A stretch of DNA of 37,069 bases from Rhodospirillaceae bacterium (GCA_002719885.1 PBFH01000043.1:1-37069); one strand, 5' to 3'; positions 23,552-33,648 are shown, counted from the first letter of the stretch. Notes: a model not told the origin generated them from the sequence alone. Numbers and translations are program-made.

Positions 23552-24409
23552 CTATCCAGTTCCGGTTAAGGGAAAATTAATCCGATAACGTTTACATAAA
23601 CGAATAAAATCGTTTGGCTCTAATTCGATTGAAGCAGCAGAAAAATTTTCATTGAGATGCTTGACGGAACTAGTTCCTGGAATGGGAAGAATACATGGTG
23701 AGATATTCAATAAAGCGGCAAGGGCAATTTGTGCCGGGGTTGAAGTGTATTTTTCGGCTAGCTGGCACAATACAGGTTCAGCCCATGAGATGCTTCCATC
23801 GCCTAATGGCATCCAAGAAATAAAAGGTATTTTCTTTTTAGTGCAGTAATCTAAAACTTCAGAGTTCGTCCCATGTTGTATATTGAGAGCGTTCTGTACG
23901 GACATGACTTCAGTTTCCGTTCTCGCTATTTTTAGTTGTGCAAGACCCACATTTGATATTCCAATATGACGAATTTTACCTTCATTCTGCATGTCCTTCA
24001 GGGTGCCGATCGAGTCCTCATAAGCTACTCTACTATCAACGGAGTGGAGTTGATATAGGTCAATTGTTTCGAGATTCAGACGCCTTAAGCTGCCTTCTAA
24101 AGCTATTCTTAAACTTGCAGGACTAGCATCTGGCTGCCAGTGACCAAGCTGTTGATGCTTATAACCACCTTTCGTAGCTATTATTAGGTCATCATAGGGA
24201 TACAAAGCATCATGCAGCGATTGTTCTGCTGAACCATTCCCGTATGAATCAGCTGTATCAAAAAATTTAATTCCTATTCTGGCAGCCTCTCTTAAAAGGC
24301 TCACTGCGTTCTCCCGGCGCGTCCCAAATCCGCGGTTTTGAGTTATGTAAAGCGTGCCAAAGCCTACTTGAGGAATAATTCTATTCGCAATCTGTAATCT
24401 ATTGGTCAT
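23552..24409 (-). CDS. aldo/keto reductase
   Basis: 285 aa TIM-barrel oxidoreductase. The catalytic set is visible: Asp and Tyr in FFDTADSYGNGSAEQ, Lys in IATKGGY and His in LYQLHSVD. The NADPH region GTSSVKHLNENFSAA is near the end. The family reduces aldehydes and ketones with NADPH. Start ATG 24409 has a weak ribosome-binding site. The specific substrate is unknown. Confidence 0.93.
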   Translation of the reverse strand: MTNRLQIANRIIPQVGFGTLYITQNRGFGTRRENAVSLLREAARIGIKFFDTADSYGNGSAEQSLHDALYPYDDLIIATKGGYKHQQLGHWQPDASPASLRIALEGSLRRLNLETIDLYQLHSVDSRVAYEDSIGTLKDMQNEGKIRHIGISNVGLAQLKIARTETEVMSVQNALNIQHGTNSEVLDYCTKKKIPFISWMPLGDGSISWAEPVLCQLAEKYTSTPAQIALAALLNISPCILPIPGTSSVKHLNENFSAASIELEPNDFIRLCKRYRINFPLTGTG

Positions 24410-24559
24410 TATAAAAAGGCCAATTTAGTCATGAATAATTTTAATGCCTGCACTGAGGAATATTTCCATTCAGTCAGGAGTTAGTTTAATTATGCAGCAT
24501 TCTTTACATATCTTATTAATTCTATTCGACTTTGTTATACATGTCATTCATCATGAGTT

Positions 24560-25303
24560 ATGGCAGAACAGAAGGGCCCATGGCGGAAAAATAAAAAAAC
24601 AGGCTCACCATTTAAGTTAGGATTTTGTTTGTTTTTTGGCTTAATTATATTGGTGGGTTTAATACTATTTGCTTTGCTCCTTTGGTTTCCACATAAAACA
24701 AGCTCAGATGATCTTTTCCTCGAAATCACAAGCCTTCTTGGAATATTAGCTCTGGTATCAAGTAGTTTAATCTATGTTCGAAGAATTAAATTCAATGAGG
24801 TTATTAAAAACATATCTATTTGGACGGGATTGGCTTCAGTAATACTGATAGGCTACACATATCGTACAGAATTAAGTCAGATTATTTACAGGGTAGGGGG
24901 AGAATTAGTCCCGGGCCACGCTATAATCACGAGAGGCAATGAAGTTATTATTACAGCGAGTGCCGACGGTCATTTCTATATAAGTGGAAAAGCAAACGAA
25001 AAACGTATTCGGTTAATGGTTGATACGGGAGCAAGTGAAATTACACTTAGTCCTGAAGCAGCAAAGAAAATTGGAATTAATTTGAAAAATTTAAGTTTTA
25101 CGCAACAATTTCTTACTGCTAATGGTATCGGTTTAGGCGCAATATATTGGCTAAAGAATTTCTCGATTGGCCCATATAAATATAGAAATATTAAAGTTTC
25201 AATTAATCAGACAGATATGCCCGTTTCCCTTCTTGGAATGTCCTTTTTAGAGAAGCTCGATTCTTTCGAATTCAAGGGTAATAAATTATATCTTCGAAAG
25301 TAG
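24560..25303 (+). CDS. TIGR02281-type clan AA aspartic protease (retropepsin-like)
   Basis: 247 aa. Three N-terminal membrane helices (about 19-43, 54-72 and 85-101) precede a single retropepsin domain with DTGAS (155-159) and the closing LLGMSFLEKLDSFEF. Such single-domain proteins must dimerise to form an active site. They are common in alphaproteobacteria and their substrates are poorly known. The protease domain is predicted to face the periplasm. It is convergent with glnE. Confidence 0.88.
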   Translation: MAEQKGPWRKNKKTGSPFKLGFCLFFGLIILVGLILFALLLWFPHKTSSDDLFLEITSLLGILALVSSSLIYVRRIKFNEVIKNISIWTGLASVILIGYTYRTELSQIIYRVGGELVPGHAIITRGNEVIITASADGHFYISGKANEKRIRLMVDTGASEITLSPEAAKKIGINLKNLSFTQQFLTANGIGLGAIYWLKNFSIGPYKYRNIKVSINQTDMPVSLLGMSFLEKLDSFEFKGNKLYLRK

Positions 25304-25386
25304 GAGATAGTTTTTTCATTTTCATTAATGAACCGTGGATCACTGCCAGATTGTTTGTAAAAACATATGGTTCATTTAACTTCAGG

Positions 25387-28356
25387 TTAAATGACAGGAT
25401 GCTTTCCCGATAAACTCTTGGCAGGATTTTCAATTATTTCTTGAAAAATTGCATGATTATCAGACGCGATATCTGCAATTTTTTCTTCCAAGTAGCTAGC
25501 ACTGTCCAAATCACATAGATGTGCCAATAAACTGCGATTTTCTTCCGTAATAGATCGTCCATTGATGGTTTTTTCATATAATAGGCGTAGTGCACCTTGT
25601 AAATTTTGCCAAAAATATAATGAATGAATTAAGTGTTGTGCATGTGTTGAGGATAAATAGCCTCTTCTAGAAAGACTGGTAAGTGCATCAAAAGTGTTTG
25701 TTGCCAGGATATCAGAATCTTTTGCAGCATATCTGAGTTGCAAGTACTGAGCGATGAATTCAATATCTAAAAGTCCTCCACGTTTATTTTTTACATCCCA
25801 AATTTGTTTATCCGGATGCTTGAGATAAATCCGCGTACGCATATCAAAAACGTCGCATACTAATTTTTCTTCTTTTGGCGCTAGAGTCAGTAGTTGAAAA
25901 ATTAAATCCTCAACATTTGTTTTTAGCGCTGGTGGTCCGTATACAACACGGGCACGGGTAAGTGCCATGTATTCCCAAGTCCAGGCATCCTCCAAATAAT
26001 AACGCTTAAATGCCTTTAAGGCGGAAGCTAATGGTCCCGAGCTTCCGTTAGGACGCAAACGCATGTCTACTTCATAAAGTGTTCCCTCACCAGTTTGAGA
26101 AGATAAAATACCAAGGAAGCGCTGCCCCAGACGATTATAATATGGAGTTTGCAAAAGTGGCTTGAGGCCATCTGACTGACCTCCTTCAGTGTCCTGATAA
26201 ATAAAACAAAGGTCTAAGTCAGAGCCTAACGTCATTTCTCGCCCGCCTAATTTACCCATTGCTATGATAGCCATACCGGTTTCACCGAAATTCCCGTGTT
26301 TCTCAGTCCAACTATCTTTAATTGACGAATATAGGGTGCCTAATGTTTTTTCAGCCAAATCAGTTAATCCATTTTGTGTTTCAATTGGTTTTATACGACC
26401 ACTTAAAATGTGGACACCTACCTGAAATAGGTGATCATTTACCTGACGACAAAGTACTGACAGTAATTCTTCAAAGTTTCGTGCTTCTAGAATCCCGGCA
26501 TCAATTTCCTTTAAAAGATTTTTCTTACTGGTTGGATACTCAAAAAAATCAGCGGTAATCATTGATTCTAATAAAATCGGGTGTTTGCGGAGTTTCGCGG
26601 CCAAAAATGGAGTGGAACCCATAATTTCAGCTAATAGTTTTAAAAGTGACGAGTTGGCATATAGTAAAGAAAGAATTTGTATACCGGCAGGCAGAGAAGC
26701 GAGAAGATCATTAAATCTCAATAAACCAGTATCGGGATTGCGTGTTTTCGAAAACGCCTCAAGAAGAGAAGGCATTAGTTCTGTTAAAATTTCTCTTGCG
26801 CGGGCGGAGCGTGTAGCAGCGTACCTTCCGTGGTGCCATTTTCGAATTACAGCTGAGATAGAAACGACATCGGAAAAACCCATAGAGGTTAATGTTTTTA
26901 GTGTGTCTGGATGATCGTCTTCTCCGGTAAAGGCAAGAGTTCCAATGGTACTCAGTGGAGGGGATTCTTCAAATAAACTGGCATAATGGTTTTCGACTGT
27001 CCGGAGTCTTAGTGATAGCTCTGTTATGAAATCATCTGACTTTGGAAAACCCATAAATTCCGAAAATTTATCAATTTGGTTGATCTCCTTGGGAATAGTA
27101 TGTGTTTGTTGATCGTTAATCATTTGAAGCCGGTGTTCGACCTTTCTGAGGAATTTATATGCATCTATTAGATCCTTGGTTACCAACTTCCCTAAATGGT
27201 TGGCATCGGTCAGTGCCATTAGGGCATTGCATGTTTTTGATATACGTAAATTAGGTTGTCTTCCCCCCCAAATAAGCTGCAGTGTTTGAGTGAAAAATTC
27301 GATCTCTCGAATTCCACCTCTTCCTAACTTGATATTATGACCGGGGACTGTGATCTGATCGCCGCCGTGTTTTGCATATATTTGACGTTTAATCGAATGG
27401 ATGTCTTGAATTGCATAAAAGTCTAGGCTTTTACGCCAAATAAAAGGACGTAAATAGTTTATAAACCGGTTGCCAGCTTCAATGTCGCCACCGACGGGTC
27501 GCGCTTTAATTAGTGCGGCTCGTTCCCAATTTTGTCCCATGCTCTCGTAATAAACCTCGGCGGCGCGTGTTGACATTACTAATGGGGTAGAACCCGGGTC
27601 AGGTCTTAATCTTGTATCCGTACGAAATACGTACCCATCTTTCGTGTGTTCTTCTAAAAACTTAATGAATTGCTTTCCCAGCCGAATGAAGAATTCCTGA
27701 GATGAATGTTTTCCAATGTAATTAACTAAATCCGGATCAAAAAGAAGAATGAGATCAACATCACTAGAATAGTTTAATTCACGACCACCAAGTTTCCCGA
27801 CTGCTAGAATTATAAAACCGCTATCCTTTGTGGGTTCATTGGGGTCAGTTAATTTGATCTCGCCGGTTTCATGGCTGTCTATCAATAATTTTTTTACTAC
27901 TAGAGATATTGAATGGTCCGCGAATTTTGACAGTGCTTCGGTAACTTCTTCTACATTCCAAGAGTTGGAGATGTCTGCGAGGCCTGTTGTTAGTGCAGCA
28001 CGTCGACGAGCAATCCGTAGTTGGCGAGTAACACTGTCGTCGTTTTCTTGATTTAGAGTCTTAGTCGAGAGAGAGCTAAGTATATTCTCAAAGGTAGTTT
28101 TGTAACCATCTGATAGGATTTCAGCTAAACAATTAATCTCCCCTATCATACAAGAGGTTAGAAACGGGCTATGACTAAAGACGGTATCAAAAAGTTGCAA
28201 TATTGTAGGGTCTTTTAGTGACTTTTTAATTATGTCCGCGGCTAAAGTATTTTTTCCTCGAGAAACAGAATCTACAAGTCTTTGACGCCCTACTTGCACT
28301 GACCGTTGATCTTTGGTGGGTTGGAGAGATTTTGAATCTGGCACGATAGTTATCAT
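25387..28356 (-). CDS. glnE: GlnE, glutamine synthetase adenylyltransferase/adenylyl-removing enzyme
   Basis: 989 aa, full length for the family. Two nucleotidyltransferase cores are present: the N-terminal deadenylylase with GGRELNYSSDVDLI (about 190-203) and the C-terminal adenylyltransferase with GGREMTLGSDLDLCFIY (about 700-716). RLRPDPGS and RLRPNGSSG follow each core. GlnE adds or removes AMP on glutamine synthetase in response to PII and glutamine, setting nitrogen assimilation. The start codon ATG is adjacent to AAAGG, and an inverted repeat (CATTTAAC/GTTAAATG, 25373-25393) covers the stop. Confidence 0.97.
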   Translation of the reverse strand: MITIVPDSKSLQPTKDQRSVQVGRQRLVDSVSRGKNTLAADIIKKSLKDPTILQLFDTVFSHSPFLTSCMIGEINCLAEILSDGYKTTFENILSSLSTKTLNQENDDSVTRQLRIARRRAALTTGLADISNSWNVEEVTEALSKFADHSISLVVKKLLIDSHETGEIKLTDPNEPTKDSGFIILAVGKLGGRELNYSSDVDLILLFDPDLVNYIGKHSSQEFFIRLGKQFIKFLEEHTKDGYVFRTDTRLRPDPGSTPLVMSTRAAEVYYESMGQNWERAALIKARPVGGDIEAGNRFINYLRPFIWRKSLDFYAIQDIHSIKRQIYAKHGGDQITVPGHNIKLGRGGIREIEFFTQTLQLIWGGRQPNLRISKTCNALMALTDANHLGKLVTKDLIDAYKFLRKVEHRLQMINDQQTHTIPKEINQIDKFSEFMGFPKSDDFITELSLRLRTVENHYASLFEESPPLSTIGTLAFTGEDDHPDTLKTLTSMGFSDVVSISAVIRKWHHGRYAATRSARAREILTELMPSLLEAFSKTRNPDTGLLRFNDLLASLPAGIQILSLLYANSSLLKLLAEIMGSTPFLAAKLRKHPILLESMITADFFEYPTSKKNLLKEIDAGILEARNFEELLSVLCRQVNDHLFQVGVHILSGRIKPIETQNGLTDLAEKTLGTLYSSIKDSWTEKHGNFGETGMAIIAMGKLGGREMTLGSDLDLCFIYQDTEGGQSDGLKPLLQTPYYNRLGQRFLGILSSQTGEGTLYEVDMRLRPNGSSGPLASALKAFKRYYLEDAWTWEYMALTRARVVYGPPALKTNVEDLIFQLLTLAPKEEKLVCDVFDMRTRIYLKHPDKQIWDVKNKRGGLLDIEFIAQYLQLRYAAKDSDILATNTFDALTSLSRRGYLSSTHAQHLIHSLYFWQNLQGALRLLYEKTINGRSITEENRSLLAHLCDLDSASYLEEKIADIASDNHAIFQEIIENPAKSLSGKHPVI

Positions 28357-28748
28357 CCTTTAATCTTTTAAGATTTTCATAACTAATTTCTTTCGAGACA
28401 GAGAGTTCCTAAAAAATTGGCACAAAATTTAATCACTAATAAATTAAAATATATCTTAAATTAACTCAAAACGTGATTACTTATGTCAGGTTTTTTAATA
28501 AAAACTAAGTATACACCATAAGTATAAAACCTTTTTTTAAAATCATTTTGTAGATTAGGCTAAAATTCATTAAAATCCATTATAAGGATTTTGCTCTGTA
28601 TTTTGTATTAACAGATGGTAGTAGAAAATTTACTACCAAAGTTTTAAAATGTCTTTTTAAAATGGATACCAATTTTAAAATATAGGACAGGTTTAGTGCC
28701 GTGTTATTTTATTTTTTAAAATTGAGTTTAACATAAAGGGAATAAAGA
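28357..28748. other. very AT-rich intergenic gap
   Basis: Between divergent glnE and the amidohydrolase gene lie 392 bases of strongly AT-rich DNA with many TTTTAAAA-type runs and a 7-bp hairpin GGTAGTA/TACTACC near 28617-28637. I see no ORF or RNA gene. It presumably holds both promoters. Confidence 0.5.
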
Positions 28749-29876
28749 ATGTCAGTTTTACCCGTCGATGCAACAAAATTCGCCGGAATGTCGGAAGAAC
28801 AAGCGAAGACATTTCCTAGGCGCAGCGTAATCGGAGAACATCTATCCGAGGATAAGCTTGCTGAGATGCCTAAAATGATATCCACCGATTCCCATGTGAT
28901 GGAGCCTGATGAATTATGGATGGAGTTGCCCACTCGTCTTCGCGAGAATCTTCCCAAGGTTCCTTTTCGAAATTCTCCTCCTGGAGCTTTAAAAGCTGAT
29001 CTCCGCTTGGAAGACCAAAAAAATGATGGTATCGCCGCGGAAATATTGTTTCCGAACTATGGTATGGCGCTCTATTCGGTAGATGATATTGAAACGCAGG
29101 AGGCTTCTTTTAAGCTTTATAATGATTGGTTGCACGGGTGGTGTAGCGAAGATCATAAACGCTTGATCGGTTCCCCATTGATTTCGGTTTATGACCCTAA
29201 GAGAGCGATCAAAGAAATTCACCGTAGTGTTGATAAAGGTATGCGAGGAGCACTAATTTGGCAGGTACCTGACCCTCAACTTCCTTTCAGCAATACTGAA
29301 CATTACGACCCTATTTTTGCAGCATGTGCTGAAGCGGGCCAGCCAGTGATTTGTCATATATTGACCGGCCATGGCTATATGAAGACCGGACACAAACGCA
29401 ATGTGGAAGGTATTAAAGACTCTTCAAATACCAAGACGAATGATTCCGCCAATACACTGTTCGATTTTATCTTCTATGGTTATTTTGATCGTCACCCTGA
29501 GCTAAAACTGCTGCTTGCTGAAAGTGAGATTGGTTGGATACCCTTTCTTCTTCAGCAGTGGGATTACTATTTCGAACGGCACAGGAATTCCTACTCAATA
29601 CCGATAAACCGTAAGCCGAGCGAAATTTTTGAAGAGCACGTATACGGAACATTTTTAGAGGATTATGTTGGAACGCGTTTCTTGTCTTGGTGGGGTAAAA
29701 ACAATTGCATGTGGTCAAATGATTATCCTCATTTTAATATGACTTTTCCGCATTCCAGACAAGTTGTGGAACACCACCTCAAGGGACTGTCTGTCGATGA
29801 ACATCGCCGATACACTTGGGATAATGCGATGGATCTTTTTAAGTTAGATTTAACAGATGACGACCGCTTGCACTAA
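28749..29876 (+). CDS. amidohydrolase family protein (Amidohydro_2)
   Basis: 375 aa, ATG preceded by AAGGG. It belongs to the metal-dependent TIM-barrel hydrolases of PF04909: STDSHVMEP (45-53) at the first strand, CHILTGHGYM in the middle, LLLAESEIGWIPFLLQ, and SNDYPHFNMTFPHS, whose Asp is the catalytic position in this group. Relatives hydrolyse or decarboxylate aromatic and other small acids. The first His-X-His is reduced to one His (DSHV), as in many members. It is followed by a broken MDR gene. Confidence 0.88.
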   Translation: MSVLPVDATKFAGMSEEQAKTFPRRSVIGEHLSEDKLAEMPKMISTDSHVMEPDELWMELPTRLRENLPKVPFRNSPPGALKADLRLEDQKNDGIAAEILFPNYGMALYSVDDIETQEASFKLYNDWLHGWCSEDHKRLIGSPLISVYDPKRAIKEIHRSVDKGMRGALIWQVPDPQLPFSNTEHYDPIFAACAEAGQPVICHILTGHGYMKTGHKRNVEGIKDSSNTKTNDSANTLFDFIFYGYFDRHPELKLLLAESEIGWIPFLLQQWDYYFERHRNSYSIPINRKPSEIFEEHVYGTFLEDYVGTRFLSWWGKNNCMWSNDYPHFNMTFPHSRQVVEHHLKGLSVDEHRRYTWDNAMDLFKLDLTDDDRLH

Positions 29877-29946
29877 AATTGGCAATCAAAAATAATTTCT
29901 TTAACTAAATCAAATTCGTTTTTAAAGTCCCATGGGGGATCCTGGC

Positions 29947-30842
29947 ATGCAGGCTATTGGTTTTTATGAATTTGGTGGGCCAGATGTTTTAAGGGTCATA
30001 AATATCCCCGAAGAACATGCGGGGCTTGGCCAAGTTCGCATACGAAATTATGCTGCCACTGTAAACCCGACTGATTTGTTGGCTAGAAATGGATCGCGCT
30101 CAGAGCAAATGAGTTTGGACCCGCCTCCCTATGTTCCTGGAATGGAGGTTTCAGGTATTGTTGATGAAGTGGGACAAGGTGTCGGCACGGGAATAAAAGT
30201 TGGAGATAGCGTCTTAGGTATCGTCGTGACTAGGGGTAGTCACGGTGGCTATCGGGAACAACTTGTTCTGGATGCACGGTAGGTTGTTCCCGTTCCTGCG
30301 AGATGTTCGTATATAGAAGCTTGCACTTTGCCCATGAACGGCCTTACGGCTCGTCAAGTTCTTGATAGGTTAGCGCTTTCAGCGGATATATTGTGCAATT
30401 GGCTAAAGCAGGGGGCTTAAAAGTTATTGCTGATGCCTCTGCTAGAGATCAAGACCTTGTGGCTTCCTTTGGTGCTGATATGATTTTGCCTCGTGGCGAT
30501 GATTTCGCGGAATTAGTGAGACAAGAGTTTCCAGAGGGTGTTGACGGATTGGCTGATGGTGCCGTCCTAAGTGAAAAAGTAATCTATGCGGTTCGCGATA
30601 ATGGTGCCTTTAGCTCCGTAAGAGGCTGGCAAGGAACTGGCGAGAGACAAATTCGTTTTGAGACCACCTCGGTAAGGGATTATGCTCTGAAGTTTTGTGA
30701 ATTAAAAAAATTAAGTCAGCAAGTTGAAGACGGAATATTAACACTCCGGGTGGTAAAAACCTATAAGTCTGTTGACGCATCAGAGGCACATCGATTGCTT
30801 GAGGGTGGGGGGTTGAGGGGACGGATTGTCCTAGAGTTTTGA
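29947..30842 (+). pseudogene. broken MDR (quinone oxidoreductase-like) alcohol dehydrogenase
   Basis: The frame from ATG 29947 reads a normal MDR N-terminal domain (MQAIGFYEFGGPDVLRV…, NPTDLLARNG, GMEVSGIVDEVG) up to a TAG at 30280-30282. The same frame then continues VVPVPARCSYIEACTLPMNGLTAR. Near 30380-30385 LALSA jumps to GYIVQLAKAGGLKV in another frame, so the usual GAAGAVG cofactor loop (about 14 codons plus a frame change) is missing. The C-terminal part runs to 30842. One nonsense mutation plus one deletion make function unlikely. Confidence 0.88.
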
Positions 30843-30849
30843 ACTTTTC

Positions 30850-30915
30850 CTAATACCAAAAATACCACCCGACAACCAAACCAATTATAATTCCCCCCTT
30901 AAATACTTCCAGCAT
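30850..30915 (-). CDS. possible 21-residue single-helix peptide
   Basis: On the minus strand an ATG at 30915 opens 21 codons: a short charged start (MLEVFKGG) followed by a Gly/Ile/Val helix ending WYFWY. Hydrophobic peptides of this size are real in some bacteria, but no Shine-Dalgarno is seen here, so chance is a serious alternative. It is the only gene-like item in the 206-base gap before the cupin gene. Confidence 0.25.
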   Translation of the reverse strand: MLEVFKGGIIIGLVVGWYFWY

Positions 30916-31048
30916 ACAGAGATAGGGGTGTTTATTTTGAAATGTTTTCAACCATACTAAAAATACCTTCACCTGCTAATGGTCCTTTCTATCATGTTAG
31001 CATTCGCACAATATATTAACTTTAAAAGGTAGCAAAAAAGATCAAAGC

Positions 31049-31423
31049 CTAGTTTCCATGTCTAAATCGCCTTGCTTCCCTAGTGGTAATGCCAGGTCCC
31101 TTTATAAGCATTAATATTAAGCGATCAGATGCATTAGTTCTGACCCCGTGAACTACTCCTGACGGAGTGAAAACAATACTACCAGCTTTAACGGGTATAT
31201 CGTCATGATCTTCAAACGTTATTGTGCCGTTGCCTTCTACTACATAAAAAATTTCGTCTTGGACGGGGTGTTTGTGAAGACCAGCATCCTGACCTGGTTC
31301 AAAACAGACAAAATCGCATACTATTCCTTTAGATTGCGTTAATGCCTTGCGAACGAAATTTTCTTTTGAAAATTCAACAAGATCATAAAGTTCCTGGTGT
31401 TCGACTTTTTCAGTCAATGTCAT
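31049..31423 (-). CDS. cupin domain protein
   Basis: 124 aa. The start at 31423 is preferred because GGAG lies nine bases before it; an upstream start at 31444 would add seven residues without better support. It is a single cupin barrel with GLHKHPVQDEIFYVVEGNG (motif 1: two His and Glu) and PSGVVHGV (motif 2 His), a complete metal site. Such small cupins bind metals and act as sugar or amino-acid modifying enzymes or sensors; no specific role is evident. Confidence 0.87.
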   Translation of the reverse strand: MTLTEKVEHQELYDLVEFSKENFVRKALTQSKGIVCDFVCFEPGQDAGLHKHPVQDEIFYVVEGNGTITFEDHDDIPVKAGSIVFTPSGVVHGVRTNASDRLILMLIKGPGITTREARRFRHGN

Positions 31424-31637
31424 TTTGGTATCTCCATTATGCATGAAATTATGGGATAAAAAGTAGCTAGATTTGAGGAATCGTTCAGAAGGTATTATGC
31501 TTAAATTATTAGAGTTGAGATGATATATTATATTTCATCTTATCTCTCTATTTTTTTACTAGAAAACCCTGTTTTAAAGGATATCACTAGCAGGATGTTC
31601 AAAGTTGTTGAAAGAATGAGAATTAAAAAGAAACAAA

Positions 31638-31718
31638 ATGAATAATTTATCCGACTGGTTATTTTTTGGTGTGGCAATAATTGCTGGTTTTGCACTTATG
31701 CGATTATTTTTTGGTTGA
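31638..31718 (+). CDS. possible 26-residue single-helix membrane peptide
   Basis: ATG 31638 reads MNNLSDWLFFGVAIIAGFAL and stops after RLFFG: a polar start, one clean membrane helix and a terminal Arg, as expected for a small inner-membrane peptide. The ribosome-binding site is weak. It ends 31 bases before the dehydrogenase gene in the same direction. The rest of the 31424-31749 gap shows no other gene. Confidence 0.35.
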   Translation: MNNLSDWLFFGVAIIAGFALMRLFFG

Positions 31719-31749
31719 AATTTATACAGAGTAATTTGGAGAGTTTACA

Positions 31750-32631
31750 ATGAAGACTTTAGGGTTTATTGGCACCGGCGGTATGGGTGTCGGCATGGCT
31801 AGCAATTTAATCAAGGCTGGCTATAGTTTAGTCGTAAACGACTTAAATCGTGAACAGGCCAAGTCCCTTGAAAGTCAGAGTGCTGTCTTTGCTCAATCTC
31901 CTAAAGCAGTGGCAGAAACCTGTGACCTTGTTCTTTCAATGTTACCCCATAATGACGCAGTGAAAGCTGTAGCCCTTGGAGAAAATGGACTATTGAATGC
32001 ATCCTCTGGTGCGAAGGAATGGATAGATTTTAGCAGTATCGACAAAGCCACTATTGTTGAGGTGAACACTCAATTAAGCGATAGAGGTTGGACAGTTGTG
32101 GATGCTTCAGCGGGAGGAGTTGAAGAAGTGGCGGCGGCTGGTGAATTGGCACTTTGGCTCTCAGGGCCTCAGGAATTATTCCAGGAAAATCAGCCTGTAT
32201 TTGAGGCGATGGGAAAATCTATTCTTTACGTTGGAGAGCTCGGAAATGCTAAAATGGTCAAGAATGCAATGGCTATGTTTGCAGCAGTACAACATATGAG
32301 CCTATTAGAAATTTGTAGTTGGCTCAAAAAAGGTGGGCTGGATGAAAGAACTTTTCAAACCGTAGTGACTAATTCACAGCAAGACTCGGTGGCTACAAGA
32401 CGTATTATGGAAACTGTAGTGAGTGGAAAATTTAAGCCCCGTAAATCGTGGATGCCGAAGGATGTGGGGTTTGGCCTTGATATGGCTCGTGAGATGGAAG
32501 TTCCGATGCCATTTGTTGGTCTTGCCTATCAAATGTTCGCGATTGCTCAGGCAACAGGCCAAGATGGATATGAGGCAACAGGCATTGCTTGCAACCTATA
32601 TGATTTAATAAATGGAAAAAAATCAAAATAA
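31750..32631 (+). CDS. NAD(P)-dependent beta-hydroxyacid dehydrogenase (3-hydroxyisobutyrate dehydrogenase-like)
   Basis: 293 aa, ATG preceded by TTTGGAG. The Rossmann motif is GFIGTGGMGVGMASNL (5-20), the substrate motif is DASAGGVEEVAAAGEL (118-133) and the catalytic Lys171 sits in GELGNAKMVKNAM. The family oxidises 3-hydroxyisobutyrate, tartronate semialdehyde, sulfolactaldehyde-type and related hydroxyacids; which one cannot be read here. The substrate motif has SAGG where most members have PVSGG, so specificity may be unusual. Confidence 0.9.
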   Translation: MKTLGFIGTGGMGVGMASNLIKAGYSLVVNDLNREQAKSLESQSAVFAQSPKAVAETCDLVLSMLPHNDAVKAVALGENGLLNASSGAKEWIDFSSIDKATIVEVNTQLSDRGWTVVDASAGGVEEVAAAGELALWLSGPQELFQENQPVFEAMGKSILYVGELGNAKMVKNAMAMFAAVQHMSLLEICSWLKKGGLDERTFQTVVTNSQQDSVATRRIMETVVSGKFKPRKSWMPKDVGFGLDMAREMEVPMPFVGLAYQMFAIAQATGQDGYEATGIACNLYDLINGKKSK

Positions 32632-32761
32632 AACAAATTTGAAGGAGCTAGTATTCGATTCGCTGTTTCATGAAACTAAAGGTGTATATTGAATGCTATG
32701 GTGATCGGTATGTATAAAGAATTAAATGGTGGGCTGGTCTATATCTAAGAGTGGGAGAGGT

Positions 32762-33238
32762 ATGACACAATATTGTCGGAACTTTTTAATAATATGTTGC
32801 GTTGTTTCCTTATCGATGGGTTGCACAACACTTGATGGTAGGTACCAGAAAGACACTAAATTACTTATCGAATATGCGCTTTATGATTTTCCTTTTCCAA
32901 CAACAGCAAAAATCATTGAGGAGGAAACCGTTATATTGGGATCTGGAGAAAGGTGGTCGGGTAAAGTTCGGTTTCTCGATCCAAAAAGCCCTGCCCAGCT
33001 TTTAAAGTTTTATGCGGAAGTAGTCCCCGGGTCAGGTTGGAAAATGAAAGCTTCAACTGTGTCCGCCGGTATTTTTCTTGTATTTAATAAGGATGGGAGG
33101 GTGGCAACCGTAGAAATTAACAGGCTCTCTTTTCTGGAGGGGCGCTCCCTCTTTTCGACCAGAAAAACTTCAGTAGTTGTCTCAGTTAATCATGCAGGCC
33201 ACACATCAGTGCCGCAATTACAAAATCAACAGAAGTGA
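32762..33238 (+). CDS. lipoprotein of unknown function
   Basis: 158 aa. The start at 32762 is preferred over 32726 because GGGAGAGG lies directly before it and it yields a signal peptide with lipobox LSMGC (Cys21). The mature part is a small alpha-beta domain (LLKFYAEVVPGSGWKMKAS) seen in various periplasmic lipoproteins. I do not recognise a specific family. It probably anchors to a membrane facing the periplasm. No partner is evident. Confidence 0.75.
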   Translation: MTQYCRNFLIICCVVSLSMGCTTLDGRYQKDTKLLIEYALYDFPFPTTAKIIEEETVILGSGERWSGKVRFLDPKSPAQLLKFYAEVVPGSGWKMKASTVSAGIFLVFNKDGRVATVEINRLSFLEGRSLFSTRKTSVVVSVNHAGHTSVPQLQNQQK

Positions 33239-33275
33239 TTTAAAAAATTTAGTTTAAAAAACTAAAAAGTTTTCT

Positions 33276-33443
33276 CTAAATCCTAACCGAAGACTTGTTG
33301 TCGGGTCTTGCTATGTCATTATAAACGAGTAATTCAGCAGCAAGAGCTAATATATCAGCAGCTTCGGCACTTTTATCATCATTTTCAGCGACGTAAGCCT
33401 GCAATAAGGCTGCAATTTCTGTAGGTTTTTTGCTTAGTTTCAT
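33276..33443 (-). CDS. small hypothetical protein (55 aa)
   Basis: The start at 33443 is preferred because AAAGGA lies about nine bases before it; the longer form to 33479 lacks support. The sequence starts MKLSKKPTEIAALLQAY and continues as an acidic helix-rich stretch (EAADILALAAELLVY). It is soluble, and no family is recognised. It is convergent with the lipoprotein gene, and an inverted repeat TTTAGTTT/AAACTAAA (33248-33266) lies between the two ends. Confidence 0.6.
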   Translation of the reverse strand: MKLSKKPTEIAALLQAYVAENDDKSAEAADILALAAELLVYNDIARPDNKSSVRI

Positions 33444-33648
33444 CACTTTATCCTTTATTCCATTACTTGTTCCTATCAATATTTTTACGAATTACAATTT
33501 ATCGCGGATCACCATTGAGGAGTGATTTAATGCAATGTCTTGTTTGTTTTATTTTAAAGCGTTTTGTGCCAATGTTCAGCATATAACCGGTATTTTTGTA
33601 GGGTAATTTTGAATTTATAAAATAGTATTTTATTTCGGGAGGCAGAAC

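Noticed and set aside
26585-26914. 109-codon plus-strand frame and others at 26322 and 27830
   Set aside because: They are antisense to glnE, with no ribosome site or domain.
30393-30842. Independent 149-aa dehydrogenase gene
   Set aside because: It is the C-terminal half of the broken MDR gene; it lacks a cofactor loop and a credible start.
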